Shown in pieces: positions 44,701 through 57,200 of a stretch of DNA of 64,000 bases (position 1 is its first letter; every line of letters starts with the position of its first letter). Under the pieces are notes generated by a model that was not told where the DNA came from, did not search any database, and saw only the letters and a list, made by a program, of their open reading frames with translations. Position numbers and translations under genes: made by a program. Source of the DNA: Fragum whitleyi (lineage: Eukaryota; Mollusca; Bivalvia; Cardiida; Cardiidae). The DNA is taken from NCBI GenBank assembly GCA_948146395.1, contig OX411552.1:9567686-9631685 (forward strand), given 5' to 3'.

Positions 44701-47700
44701 GAAAATGAGATAATATTGGAACATGAGAATACTGAAGAAGATGGTGACAAGGACTGTCAAGATGACGATCTTGTGGCTGTCTTAGAAACCATTAGGAAAG
44801 AACAAGATGTTGAAGAAGTTCAACAATTTTATAGTGACGATGATGATGAAATATCAGAAATTTCTAATCTTGAAAAGTCCATGGACGAAATGTCTATACT
44901 TGGACAAGAAATGCCAAAAGAAGCACCCAATGCAATTCAAGATTGTTTAAAGTCATTTGGATTTGTAAAGTTTAAAGTACCTCCATTACTTTGTAAACAC
45001 CCCCCACCCGCAGTAGGTAGAGATGATGATATTGAAAAAATTAGAGAAATTCTTGATGATTTTCTGGTAAAAATTGGTTATGAAGCCAACAAAGAAAAAT
45101 CCTTGAATAGAATCCTTTGTGGACCTGATAATAAAATTGGTAAATGCCTTTTTTCTAGTTGATGGACAGGGAGAGTAAATACAATGTTTATCTCCCAGAG
45201 TTTCCACTTTTACATCTTCGTAAATCAAAAATCAACATGCTTATAAGTGCATACAAAAATGCTGGTCTTTTAGAAATATTACAAGTTATGCGCAATGATG
45301 AAAAAATGACTGGGCAAACTTAATATCATTACAGCATATTGACATGGCTACAAAACACATCCGTAGCTTAAGTTTGGCTTTCCTTCTTGCATTCCTTATA
45401 AAATTCACACATTACCTTCAAAAAGACGACTTTCTAAACTTCCTTTGCGACATGGAAGCAGATGATTGCGCATCCACATCAAAAAGATGGGCAAAACATT
45501 CTTCCGACTTCCTTGAATATGGTTGTACTCAAAATGCTACATTTGCCTCACATGTTGACATGATGCAACATTGTCTTGACGTTGTTGCAACTCTATTCTC
45601 TGAACGACTAGGAGGAGAAACTGGCTACAATCTTCTTCTTGGTGCCGTTAAAGGTTCCCTTTTATTCTCATTTGTAAATAGGGCAACATCATATGCACCT
45701 TACTGTGCACGGCTGCTTTTCAGCCACTATACTGCAGGAAATTTTCATCAGTGTTTGAAATATGTCCTTTATACAACGCCCTTCAAGAATAGCAAAAAGA
45801 ATTTTGCTACAGATACAAAACGTGAAACTGGTCATCTAGATGTTGTAAAAGGGTTCAGATCTGGATCAACAATCGATTTTGTAACTTGTCGAATGTCCCT
45901 TATTGATTCCCTAAATGAAACCAGCCATTTGACCAAACATGATCAAATAAAGGATGATGACAATCTGGGTATGAGCTTATCAGAAACAGATCTGAACCAT
46001 GTATATCCAGCTATCTCTTTGATAATACAAAGAAGGGGATTGTCATTAGAAGGGTCAACCACACCATTTAATGTTTATACCAAGACACCAATAAAGCTAC
46101 CACCTGAAATACTTGATTCAGCAAGTAATGAAGTCGGAAAGTACCTTTTGTGCCGATATCTTCACCAACAAAGGCTAATAAAGACTAGTGTTGCACCACA
46201 AATGTTTTTGGGTGGATCACAAAATCTTTTAAACAGAGCAAAAAAAAAACACAAAAGGTGTGACATTAAAAAGAATCCAAAAGTCAAAGATTGTTACGTT
46301 AAAAACAGAGATACAGGCTAAAGAGGAAACACGTCTGAAAGCTATAGCAAAATAGTCAAAAATTATAGATGCGTTGTCTTCTGACAATAATGCTTGTCAG
46401 GCCTTGCTGAAATCAGACAGCTCAAAACCCAAAGCTGCTAAAGCCTTATGCATTCCAAGAGCACTCAAAAAATTGGTCTTGTTCACCACCCTTACCAATA
46501 GAGCAGTACATTTCTTTAGGGTTACCAAATGTACCACCATGTATCAAAACTTCAACATCCTTGTGTTTAATTGAATTTGCTGGTACAAAATTCAAAGTGG
46601 GAAATGTTAAGTCTGGGGAAGAGTACATTCAAACTGTGCAGAGAAATCTTCAGGGAATCTTAAAACGGTCTCCTGTAGAAAAAGTGGTAATATGCGAGGA
46701 AAAATATAGATTTACCCCTGATTACTTCAATTCAAGTACCCGTGAACAAAGGTAGGGGAAATCTGAAACTGATATTAGTCACCTTAAGGTGAGTGAGAAT
46801 ATTCTAAGTGATACTATGTATGACAATAATTTCATAACCAAAACAATTGAAGGCAAAAGGCTTATTAGTACATATCTTGCCAAAAACATTGAAAAACTGA
46901 GAATGGACAGAGATGTAGAAATAATTGTTGACAGTGAATTTATTCCCCGGAAAGAATGTAAGTGTATATCTACATGTAACTGTCAAATATCATACACTCT
47001 GCCAATAAAGTGCAAATTCAGTTCAAATAATGACAAAGAGGTAGCATTGCTTCAAAATGTCAAACAAAGCAAAGGTGAAGCTGAAATGGCTGTTGGAGAT
47101 TGGCTAGTGCATCTTCAAAATTACCTAAAGCCTGGTCAAAATGCAACTTGCTATGTCACATGTATAGGATAGAAAACGAGGGCCGTGGTATATGGGAAAT
47201 AGACACGAGCTTCAGCGAGTGTCTATTTTCCATATACCGTGGCACGAGATTTTCTATCTGACTTAGACCACGCTTTTCTAACATTGTTTGTAATGTTAAC
47301 CCGAACATCTGGACATCGAAAATGAGTATGTGATATGACTGTTATTATGTGTATTTACGCCGAAACTATACTTATGAATCTATTATAACTTATTGCAGCT
47401 CTTTTGCATGTTCGCAACTGTAGAAAGTCTTTTTGAAAAAGCGATCATCAAATATGCTCGACACCTTCTTAAAATGACACGGCACAAAAAATCTGTCAAA
47501 ATTCACGTGCACGACACACTTTCATTGTATATCTGTAAATACAATGCTAGGAGTTGTATCTGTGATTTATATTTTTGAAATACTGCTCTCTGATTGGCCG
47601 ATTCCCTTCTAAGTGGTGATATAGACGCCGTATGTATCTATCTGTATGCAGTTAGTGCAAAGTTGAAAAGAAACGAAGATGGTTCATTTAAAATGATATT

Positions 47701-48420
47701 TATGTCATACTTCAGAAAACTGGCGGAAAGGTTGATCTGTATAATGTTACAGAAATATTGCATCTTTTAGAAGAAATATATCAAGATAGAAAAATAGGAA
47801 TGAAGGTTGTGTTTTCCCTTTGCCTAGGTGGGAATGACTTTATTCCAAAGATGTTTGTAATTTCGCATGATACAATTCTAAAGGAAGCTATTGGAAATAC
47901 CTATTTTCGGTATAATCTTTTTAGATCAGATAAATCAAGTATTACAGTAAATAGAACAGTTTTCCTGGACTTAATCAAACTTTTGTACACACCAAGACGA
48001 CTATGAGGCAAACAAATTTCCTACAATGATGTGAGAGCAATAACAATCAACAAGAAAGAAGATGGTGAGAGTAACACTGGCTATAAAACCTCCCATCCTC
48101 GAAAGTGGTTGCCACCTAGTACTGCAATAGACAGGCTTGGTGTTCTTCTGCAACTTCAAATCCATTATATGGAAAGCGTTGGAATACAAAACAGTGTTCT
48201 ACCCTCATTTAATGAAAGTGGTGTTCTGGTTAGAAATTCCAGTGGTGAAATTGAGTATGACTTTGGTCCAGACAGTCATTCTAGCTCTATGCAAGATCTA
48301 CCAAGTGCTACTCCAAATAAAAAGATGGCAAAAAGAACCTTAGAGAATACACCACAACATGGTGCTCGAAGGAAAAGGCCATTGTTAACCTCTACACCAA
48401 GATCTAAGTCTTCTCTTTGA
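44701..48420 (+). pseudogene. decayed gene, exon 3 segment (acidic N-part, core, nuclease signature)
   Basis: The acceptor is CTTTGTAG|GAAAATGAG. An Asp/Glu-rich linker (about 44740-44870) is followed by DDIEKIREILDDFLVKIGYE. The longest open part is 45344-46321, with GYNLLLGAVKGSLLFSFVNR and GHLDVVKGFRSGSTIDFV. Nuclease-like motifs lie beyond 47071. A Pro/Lys/Arg-rich tail (KMAKRTLENTPQHGARRKRP) precedes the terminal TGA at 48418-48420. AATAAA-like signals lie at about 48495 and 48558. Confidence 0.65.
47165..47611. mobile_element. insertion splitting the nuclease motif
   Basis: The protein frame stops at ...NATCYVT and resumes at SGDIDAV about 450 bp later. The inserted DNA opens with a palindrome of about 90 bp (GATAGAAAACGAGGGCCGTG ... 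CACGAGATTTTCTATC, with GAAATAGACAC/GTGTCTATTTTC inside). Right-end inverted sequence and a target duplication were not identified. Confidence 0.6.
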
Positions 48421-51147
48421 CAACTTGAGTCATCACTGAAGGTTTTGTATATCCTCTAGATTCTTCTGTGTCAGATCTTTAAATAGGTTTAAAATAAAAA
48501 AAACATTCAAGACAAAATCACAGACTGTCAACAGCATAATTATTAGGTGATGTTTTAATAAAATAACTCTCCATTAGAAATTAAACAGACTTTTTTTTAA
48601 TAAAAAATGCAACAGCTTAGTTAAATTTCTACAAATCTTATTCAAAATGGGATATGAACATCTCTGCTTGATTCTTGGCACCTTTTTGTTGTTTAATTTA
48701 ATTCTAATTTCATTTATAGCTCCTAAGAAATTAAAGAGACGAGGTTTTTTATCAAAGGGCATAACAAGGGGCATAACTCCTTAAATGTACTCATCTCTTT
48801 TGGTATAAAGTGTTTCTGTTAAGTTCTTTGTTCAATCCATTCATCGGCTGCAGACAAATCTATAGATTAACGGATTCTAACTTTGTCAAACAGACCTTAT
48901 AATCTCTACATCCAATCAGTTGTTTGAAAAATTGAGATGACTAGAATTAAATAAAATTGCTATAACTGTCACAACATAACGGACAGTAGAAATAAATAAA
49001 AAAATATACACCTTGATATTTCAGCGCATAGAATGGAATAATACTTTTTTCCCTTACGGCACATTTTTTTTGCCCAAAGCTTAAATAATAATCAAATATA
49101 CCTGTAAAAGTAGATCTATGTCCTTCAAAAATGTCAATGTTTATCTAATACAAGTCTGTCATTGAAACTTCTCACTTGGGTTTAATTTATGATACTCTGT
49201 ATTAATTGTTGAAGGTAATTTCTTGAAACTTGAAACGTATAATAATTTACTCAACGGAAAAAAAATCTAAGACAAATTGGGTAAATTAAGAGGTCTTGCT
49301 TAGAACAACCAAACTTTTATACATGTATAACCTCAATTATTTTTATCTTGCCATGTCCACAGTGCAACTCTCTGTCCCTAACTATCTGTCCCCAACAAAT
49401 AACACAATAAATATGTAAACCTGATCTAAAGATTAAGGTTATAGTTCAAGAAAATATCTGATTTAAGGTATTGCTTCAATTGGCAGCTACATGACTTGTG
49501 TTAGGGCATTTTTTGTTGTCTTGTAACCATTTAAAATGAAATATGAAACAACTGTTACACAAGAATACTTTAATCAATACCCGCCGGAGATTGTGAAACT
49601 TTTATTTCAACGGAGAAATGACTCAATTCTCAAATATAAATAAATGCTTTATTTCATATTGAACTGTTGGTAAATGTTATCAGTAAAAGTTGAAATTATA
49701 GATCTATGGTTTTTGTACAAGTTCCATTGAATGTCATGTATATGTATAACTTGATGATAAAATCACATTTGAGAAAATACTCAATGATTTCCATAAATTC
49801 AGAGTAAAATGTGTCTTACTTGAGATAATGAAAAGTGCATAAACTGAAAATTGTTTATAAGTGATGACCATAAATTTTCTTTCTTTATTATAGTAGATCT
49901 AGTTTTACAATAATGCGATAGCTAAACACAAGACAGTTGAAACTGTCAATATGTTTATAGCAGTTACAACTGTTTTGCGCTGAGCTGTCAGTATAGTTTT
50001 TTTTTTAAATCTGTAAATAATATTCTAGTCATATCTACAATATTCTTTTTACTCAACACTGTCAATGAACAATGAAGTAACGAAGAAACACTTGTGTTGC
50101 TAATTATTATTAATATTATAATTATTATTTTATACACTGCATCTAAAGTGACTTCTACATGTTCGAATATGAATTTGATTCTCAGCAAAAATTCAGCTTG
50201 CTAGAAAAATCATGTCTTAAAGAATAAAGAAAGGATGATTTTGAAAAGAAACGGGATTGGTTTTATAACATTTTCCTCTTTTCTAGAATATTTTCCTTTG
50301 CATATGGGACTATAGGTTTCCTTTTCAATTTCAAATCTTACTGTAACCACCACTGCAGTCAGGATGCAAACGTTCGCAAACATTTGACAAATTGAAATCA
50401 CTTTTTTCATGTATACTTATGTGCAAGGCATGTTACAATTCCTAGCATTGCAAATGTTCTTGAATCCTTAATGCAATGCAGATTATAAAACCTTTCTCAT
50501 TCTCAGAATAAGTCGAAATTCTGTTGTAATATTAATATAAATGCATGAACATTAAAGATAACATCAATATTTTGAATGAATTACACTTTATTCATGTAAA
50601 CATTTTGTCCTGATACATTTATTGAATTCTAAATTTGAGAAATTTCTCAGTTCAGCATGAAAAAAAGTTTCCTAACCCCATGCCAAGATCAGCCTAGGAA
50701 AGTGTTTTATGAAAAGGGTTAAGATTTTTAATAAAAAAATGAAGTTTTAGATTTTGTCTCTTAAAGATTGTTTCATGACTTTAACATGTTAAATAAATAT
50801 GTCAATTCATTCTAGGGAACCGTTTGTACATGTTTTATCATACCATTGTATAAAGTAAATAGAAATAAGAAACTTGATTGCGCAAGTCTTTATGTCCAGT
50901 AGATTTCTTATCTGCCCTGTTCCTGAAGTTACATTCTTAGCTTATCAGTAAACATTCCATGAAAGCATTAGTGGCTTCCTGGGGTGAATTTAGGGTCAGC
51001 GTTATATCATTAATAGACCATTGAAAATTGGAGTACCGTTTAGTATGTAATTCGTAGGAGTGTATCATAGATCAAAAACAAACTCATGAGCACATTTTTA
51101 TTAAAATTTGTAACAGGGCCAAAAATGCCACTTTCTGGACCTGCCCC
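48421..51147. other. non-coding AT-rich stretch
   Basis: I see nothing coding. A worn palindrome of the GGCTCAGC family lies at 49926-49992. A palindromic MITE of the GGTTATAAAA family lies at 50482-50695. The rest is unremarkable AT-rich DNA. Confidence 0.5.
50482..50695. mobile_element. palindromic MITE, GGCCCGAGGTTATAAAA family, worn copy
   Basis: The left end TATAAAACCTTTCTCATTCT and right end AAAAAAAGTTTCCTAACCCC are loosely inverted. The interior has ATTTGAGAAATTTCTCAG. Confidence 0.45.
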
Positions 51148-51420
51148 TTTACGTCAGCTTCCATGACGACTGTGATCTAACTTTATACTCTATCTCCTAA
51201 AACTCCCTCGCGCTTGGCGGTAACAGACTTCCATTCAAAATATTATGTTAACCCTACCGACCCACGAGCTGGCGATAAACAAGATCAAGTATCCAGGTTA
51301 TCAAAAACATAAAATTATATTGTCGGATAATTGGGGTGTTTCCTAAGAATCCAGGCAAACAGGTGATATCTCATTACTACGTTAACTCGGAAAGCATTGG
51401 CGGCATGACATTATATCACA
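51148..51420 (-). repeat. 3' LTR (truncated)
   Basis: It matches the inner part of the full LTR from TTTACGTCAGCTTCCATGAC to TTATATCACA, without the 56 bp that carry the TATA-like ATATAAAG on the minus strand. The terminal roughly 110 bp at the far side are absent, so no target duplication can be scored. Confidence 0.85.
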
Positions 51421-54153
51421 TACCTTTCCCTCTTCTTTAAATCATTTCATCTTTGAAATGTTTTACAACATAATCTATATTTCTACAATTGAAACTTTGT
51501 GAAACAAATAAAGATCTTTGAAACAGTTCACCAATTTAAATAAATGTTATTTAGCATTCCTTGTTCTGAGATGAACATGTTGATCAGGCCTTTTCGGCTC
51601 AGACTAACAGGAAACACATGAACTCAATTGATTTGATATTGATTTTTCTGCAGTTTCAAAAGTTTTCCAATTACAAAAAATGGTAATTTATAAATTTCTT
51701 TCAAAGAATGATAAAGTAATAAAAAATGCATATCTCCAAACCTTAAAATGAAACATCAGTTCTTACGTATAAGAATTTTGTAATATGCATGTATTTGTCA
51801 AAAACCATTAATTGTCTCGAGTCTTTTAACGATAATTAACACATCAGTCGTCGTACCATACACCAATCGTTGTTTGTTTGTCGTTGTACCATATTCCAAT
51901 CATCATTTTTATAGTTGTACCATAAAATATGCGTCGTTCGTTAATTGGTTTATCGTATACCCATTATTTCGTCGTATGATATTTTCCTTCAAGAGTCGTT
52001 TTAACACCCATAATACTCGTCTTGCCTTTTTTTCATAAGCAGAGACCACAGCATGGTCTAATCGTCTCATTTTCAACATATATGTAATCTGTTCGACTTC
52101 TCTCTTTTACTACAGGATTATATAATGGGATAAATACTGAAACATGTTTGTACATTCTACTTTTACTTATTTACATACGTCTTGTCTGTTCATCTCAGCT
52201 GCCTCGACATTTACGAGTATCCCACTGCTATTCAGACATCAGTTGACACAGTAAGGCTGGTAGTTTATTTCTACTCAACTCTTACGCATAGAGTCCCAAA
52301 GTTCATTGGTACCGTCATCTATTTGTCCAACTCTAAATATTTTATGAAAATAATTTGGCAATTGGATACATTTTATTCATCCAATGTGTTTATCTTCGTA
52401 ACTGCAAGATCTACCTTTATGATATGACCAAGTTCAAGCTCGTTACAAAAGCCATTGACATAATCAGATTACAAAAAAAACCCCAACAACCTTCTGCCAA
52501 AACATTTTCATGTTAATCATCCATAAATAAGTCCTCATCCGGACTTTATGGGTACACCTGTTGCAAAATCAAGACTAATTATCTTTTTCCTCATCTTACA
52601 AACAATTCTCAAAAGCACATTCAGAGACCTCATTAAAAGAGTTTCTTATCTCCTCATTAATTGTACCTTATCTCATAACGAAGGTTAACCATACCCTCCC
52701 ACGAAGATAAAACAATAATTGACATTAAACACAAGTCCGAACCACTTATTAGCTCTTATCGGACATAAAAAAGATATATCGTACAAATAAAACACAACAC
52801 TACAACCAGAAAAAAAGTCAGTAATTACTCCTGATCCACCCTCGAAAACAAATTGTCATTTACCCGAATTTCTAATCAAATTCTCTGAAATAATCATGCT
52901 AATTACAGTAGACCCTGTCATAACATCAAAGATAAGAATGTCAGGTTCACAAACAACACCTGTTGTTTTCTAATAATTAACCAGATAATCATACTGTCCA
53001 AAATCTAGATCTAATTTGTTCTGTTCTTCAAATTAAAATGTCCATGACCTTGACTGACAATATAATGATCTAACGCAAGAAAGATAACCAAAGTTTAATA
53101 ACAAGACCAAACAACCCTAACCTTGTCAATTTAAAACATCATTTGCCTAGAAATTGATAACCAAACGTCCTTGCCAAATAAAGAAAAGTCGACCTTTAAA
53201 TCAAAGTGAAAGTCAAAACCATAATGCAATATTGCGATCAGCAAGATTCATCAAACTTCTTATATGACCTTAACCTTGAATTGTTTTCGTAACCTGTAAT
53301 CATAAGATCACATTACCTTGCCAAATAAAGAGAAGGTGACCTATCAACCAAATTACAGGATAGCCCAATGATACAGTATTTCGGTCTAATGAGTCATAGA
53401 ACCCGAAGATCATCCAATGTACACGAACCCACTGCTTGATCGAAAGGTCATTTCAGGTAAAACTTCACGCTTCCTAAGATTGATTTTGTTTACCCAAATT
53501 TTAGTGTGCCATGCCATCAGAAAATGTAACCTCAATTTTGTAAGAAATTCCAAAGAATAGTTTAAGCATTTATTATTACATAATCCATACTTGGCTGTCA
53601 AACTTAAAACCATTTCATTATAAAATTTAAACGATGATAAGACCAAGACCTTAGTATCTGCCTTCAACTTAATTACTTAAATGCATAAAAAATGATAGGT
53701 AAATTTGACCATTGAAATCGACTTTGAAATATATCTTTTCAATCATACAACTGACCCTACAAAAATTTTGCAAAAATAAAATTATCGCCAATTTTTCAAA
53801 ACCAGGCTGAACTTTTATGCAGCGTGATTTCCCCAAAGAAAATACTTGAAATGAAATAAAAGCAATTTGGTCATTTTCATCATGAGACATGGGTTTTTGT
53901 TCTGCCAATTATTTTCAAAAATACAAGCAGAGTAGACAACTTACGGTTTCAGAATTTCCAATGAGTCCAATCATTTTCTCAGAGCACAGATCAGCACAGC
54001 ACAAATTTTCGAAAAATAGTTTGTCCATAATTGTCCAAGAACTTCTTCGTAATAGTCCAAAACCGTTGAGACACCATCATAACCTAAGTTCGTTTTTTGG
54101 TCGAAATTTATCAAAGTTTCATCCAATCCTGGTCACGGCACCAAACATCAATC
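51421..54153 (-). other. interior of the LTR element, no coding capacity
   Basis: The polypurine tract lies at 51421-51440 and the primer-binding-site candidate at about 54120-54145. Between them, ORFs stay below about 90 codons and none shows gag, protease, RT, RNase H or integrase motifs. The composition is AT-rich. Confidence 0.65.
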
Positions 54154-54594
54154 TGTGATGCTATTGCGTTGTGTAATTAAATTAAGTCAGATTGTTTGTT
54201 TAAATAACTTTTAATGAACACCAATTCAACAACTTCAAATCTACAATAAAAGTTCTAACTCTAAATTTACGTCAGCTTCCATGACGACTGTGATCTAACT
54301 TTATACTCTATCTCCTAAAACTGCCTCGCGCTCGGCGGCTTCATCTCTTTATATACGAGAGCTTGGCAAAGGTCATCTGACCAAGGTAACCAAGTAACAG
54401 ACTTCCATTCAAAATATCATGTTAACCCTACCGACCCACGTGCTGGCGATAAACTAGATCAAGTATCCAGGTTATCAAAAACATAAAATTATATTGTCGG
54501 ATAATTGGGGTGTTTCCTAAGAATCCAGGCAAACAGGTGATATCTTATTAGTACGTTAACTCGGAAAGCATTGGCGGCATGGCATTATGTCACA
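54154..54594 (-). repeat. 5' LTR (complete, 441 bp)
   Basis: On the plus strand it runs TGTGATGCTATTGCGTTG to CATTATGTCACA, with TGTGA/TCACA inverted tips as expected for LTRs. On the minus strand a CGTATATAAAGAG TATA-like box lies at about 54345-54357. Confidence 0.87.
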
Positions 54595-56084
54595 AATATT
54601 CATTCGATCATTCCATCAAACAATCGTAGTAATGCTGTTTTTCTAGGGGCAAAAGCTCGTCGGTCCTGTCTTTTACATTGAATTGAATTCCTTATAGAAG
54701 TTGTAATACAAAAATCGATAGGGTCAATTTCTCGGATTTTCTCCCTTTCCCACAATATGGTCCACCCTATACTGATATTCCATTATTTTTTTAATTTCTA
54801 CCCTAGATACATATATCAAATTACACTCATGTTGATTCATTGTCTGCAACCTGCTCCAAGTTTGCCCAGTCTAATATTTTGTCGTCTGTTAAAGGCTTTA
54901 AGGATGGGACAATGCTTTAACTTTTTTCTACTTTAGATTAATCCATTTCAAGACAACAAATGTTTAGACAGAATGTTGTGGCAGAAAGGGCAGATAATAT
55001 TAGGGAGAAAGGAGAGAGTATTTGTTAGCACCATTTTCTTCTTTCCCTTATTAGCAAGAACATCCGTGAAGATCAAATATAAAAGCTATGTATCTTTAAC
55101 ACAGCAGTTATTTTGGCAGTGATAAGTAAAAAAACATCTGGTATACAAAATACAAATACAAATATTTTATTGGCTCTAACTCAATTACAATAAGTGGTTT
55201 GGGCCCATTCATATACAAGCAAACATTTTCAAAGATGTAATTTAGTCATAATCTAGATCATTCTAACCATAATCAATACTGTTGGCAATACCTCAAACCA
55301 TAATGCAGACCATACATGACAGCGGCCGATAGCCAACCACAATATCTTCAATCTATCCGATAGAAAATACTGCAGATTTGCCAAGAGCTAGAGCAGTCCT
55401 AAAAAACCAACAATAATTCAAGGCCATCACCAACAATATAGATTATGTTTTTGTCACTAAGAGGGCTACAATTATACATTTGATATGACATTCTTAATAA
55501 TATCCATCAGGATGACAATAACAATATGGATTACAAATAGAGATTTAAATTTCAACACAAGAAATATCAATTTAGTAGGTTAAAGTTGAAATATTTAGAT
55601 GTATATATCGATGGTTAGCGCGAAACAGCCGCAACACCCTATAAACATATACATGTAGAAAGTTACAACCGTCCTGCGCCGAACCATCGATATGTTAGTG
55701 TACTTATAATTGACTATGCTTCAATCGAAGCCACCTCATACAGAAAAGAATTTTTAGCTCAATGGCTTAATTAAAAAAATGGAGCTTTTGACATTACATT
55801 GTTGGCGTGTATATGACACACTTTAACCACTTTTTTTCCAGTGTTTTCACACGGATCGGACCCATTTTCGAAGGGAACCTTTCTTATGCCCAATCATTCT
55901 GTGAAATTTCAAGTAAATCGACCATATCTTTGGACTTTATCGCCGAAACAAGAATATTTTGAGCAAAATTTCATAAGGTCGTATTTCCCTTGTCTTCCAA
56001 TGTGTCAGTACAAATTCGAAAGAAACCTTGCTTATGACCCTACAATTATCCCCTGACAGTTTCAAGGTAATCCAATAATGTTTG
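54595..56084. other. non-coding stretch
   Basis: A worn palindrome lies at 55606-55690 (TCGATGGTTAGCGCGAAACA / CTGCGCCGAACCATCGA). Otherwise I see nothing that I can classify. Confidence 0.5.
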
Positions 56085-56355
56085 TAGCCGCCGTCTTAGG
56101 GCAGTTGGTAGCACGTCGGACTGTCAATCTAGGTCCCGGGTTCTATCCCCGACGGCGGCACTCGTGCGTTCCGACTATTTGTCTTTCACCAATGGATTGA
56201 TAATTGTAGACCTAAATGGGATTGCTCAGCTAGAGGCTAGGAAAGAATGTAATGGTAGTACTGGTGTGAGATATACGAGGAATCCATTGTTAGGTGCCCC
56301 AGCCGCCGCAATACAACTGAAAGACTGTTGAAAGTGGCTTGATATCCCATTAAAA
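56085..56355 (+). mobile_element. tRNA-derived SINE, full length
   Basis: The head reads TTAGGGCAGTTGGTAGCACG (A-box-like) and CCCGGGTTCTATCCCC (B-box-like), then GACGGCGGCAC, the body and TTAGGTGCCCCAGCCGCCGC, ending GTTGAAAGTGG and an A-rich tail. It is the most complete plus-strand copy. Confidence 0.85.
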
Positions 56356-56509
56356 AAATCAAATCCAATAACGTTTGTGGACTTTCAGTCGCGTAACGGA
56401 CAACATTGTTAGTAAAAAGCCTGAAGGTCCCCTTCCCCGAGTTTTCCGGCGGACCAGTCTGATTTGGAATTGGCCCCTTTCTGGTTACACAAATATCATC
56501 CAGGATAAG

Positions 56510-57200
56510 GGTCAAGTAGGTCAGGTAGGTAAATGATATAAAAACAGCAATGGGTCCAGTATACTACCCTGAGGGACTCCACTGTTGACACATTGCTAAT
56601 CAGACTCTGTGCTGTTTGCACTAACCAACTGTCTTCGGTCTGCTAGGTAAGATTTAAACAATTTGATGGATTTAACACCCATTGCATGCAATTTATTACA
56701 CAGTGTGATGATCGACAGTGTCAATTGCCTTCTGTAGATCAAGCATGATCATGCCAGTGTAGAAACCTAGTGCTATCGGTGACTTTATAAGGTCTAAAAA
56801 ATGAATCAGACAAGTGTCAGTTGACTATGTACCACGGAAGCCTTATTGAAAATCGTAAGGTAAGATGTTTTTAGTGAAGTACGTTTCCAGCTGGTTGTAC
56901 ACTGTTTTTCCAAGATTTTAGATTTAATCACAAAAATGCTGCAAGGCCTGTAGTAACCTACATCTAGCCTGCTTTCTTTTTATAGATTGGACATACTCTT
57001 GCTTCTTTTCATGCCATCTGGCACAATCCCGCTAGAAATTGATAGGTTAATGATAAATGTAATTGGTCTTTTAGTTGCATGAGATCCATCTTTGAGAAAT
57101 TTTGATGGTATGCCATCTTGTCCAGTGCTCTTGGTAATATCTAAGCTTTGGAGCTCTTTGAGAATAAATCATTCCCCAATTGGCGACAGTTCAATTTCAA
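56510..57200 (-). pseudogene. LINE (CR1/L2/jockey-like) reverse-transcriptase fragment
   Basis: The reverse strand, read across several frameshifts, gives TKSTGQDGIPSKFLKDG, SGIVPDGMKRSK, QLETYFTKNILPYDFQ, YTGMIMLDLQKAIDTVDH and NSGVPQGSILDPLLF. These are the fingers-palm blocks of non-LTR RTs. The catalytic YADD block lies beyond the fragment, and several stops interrupt it. Confidence 0.88.

Larger units (their letters stand above)
40959..48420 (+). pseudogene. decayed multi-domain gene of unrecognised family with C-terminal FEN/XPG-like nuclease signature
   Basis: Three segments with good splice borders, 40959-42813 (donor CTG|GTATGT), 43840-43895 and 44701-48420, join in phase into about 1,700 codons. 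I do not recognise the family. The first two thirds read as protein with clear codon structure but no named domain. The last segment has KGEAEMAV (47071), SGDIDAV (47612) and GGNDFIPK (47827), in the order of the acidic metal-binding motifs of FEN/XPG/asteroid-type PIN-like nucleases. A basic tail ends the protein. In-frame stops are at 41019, 41298, 41385, 46353, 46753 and 48004. Frameshifts fall at runs of A or T near 41473, 42031, 45149, 45301, 46240, 46467 and 47690. An insertion (about 47165-47611) splits the nuclease core. The copy cannot make a full protein as assembled. Retained introns argue against a processed copy. Whether it is a host gene relic or part of a transposon is open. Confidence 0.7.
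51148..54594 (-). mobile_element. non-autonomous LTR retrotransposon, minus orientation
   Basis: Direct repeats of about 270-440 bp flank 2.7 kb. The 5' LTR (element sense) is 54594-54154, starting TGTGACATAATGCCATGCCG and ending GCATCACA. Next to it, on the minus strand, GATTGATGTTTGGTGCCGTG followed by ACCAGGATTGG gives a TGGTGCCGTGACC primer-binding-site candidate. The purine-only AAAGAAGAGGGAAAGG precedes the 3' LTR (51420-51148). That LTR is truncated at its far end and lacks a 56-bp segment. LTR copies are about 96 percent alike by eye. The interior has only short ORFs and no gag, protease, RT or integrase motif, so it would need proteins from elsewhere. Confidence 0.85.

Noticed and set aside
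56237..56515. 92-codon minus-strand frame next to the LINE
   Set aside because: It mostly overlaps the SINE and lies past the recognisable reverse-transcriptase blocks; no domain is visible.
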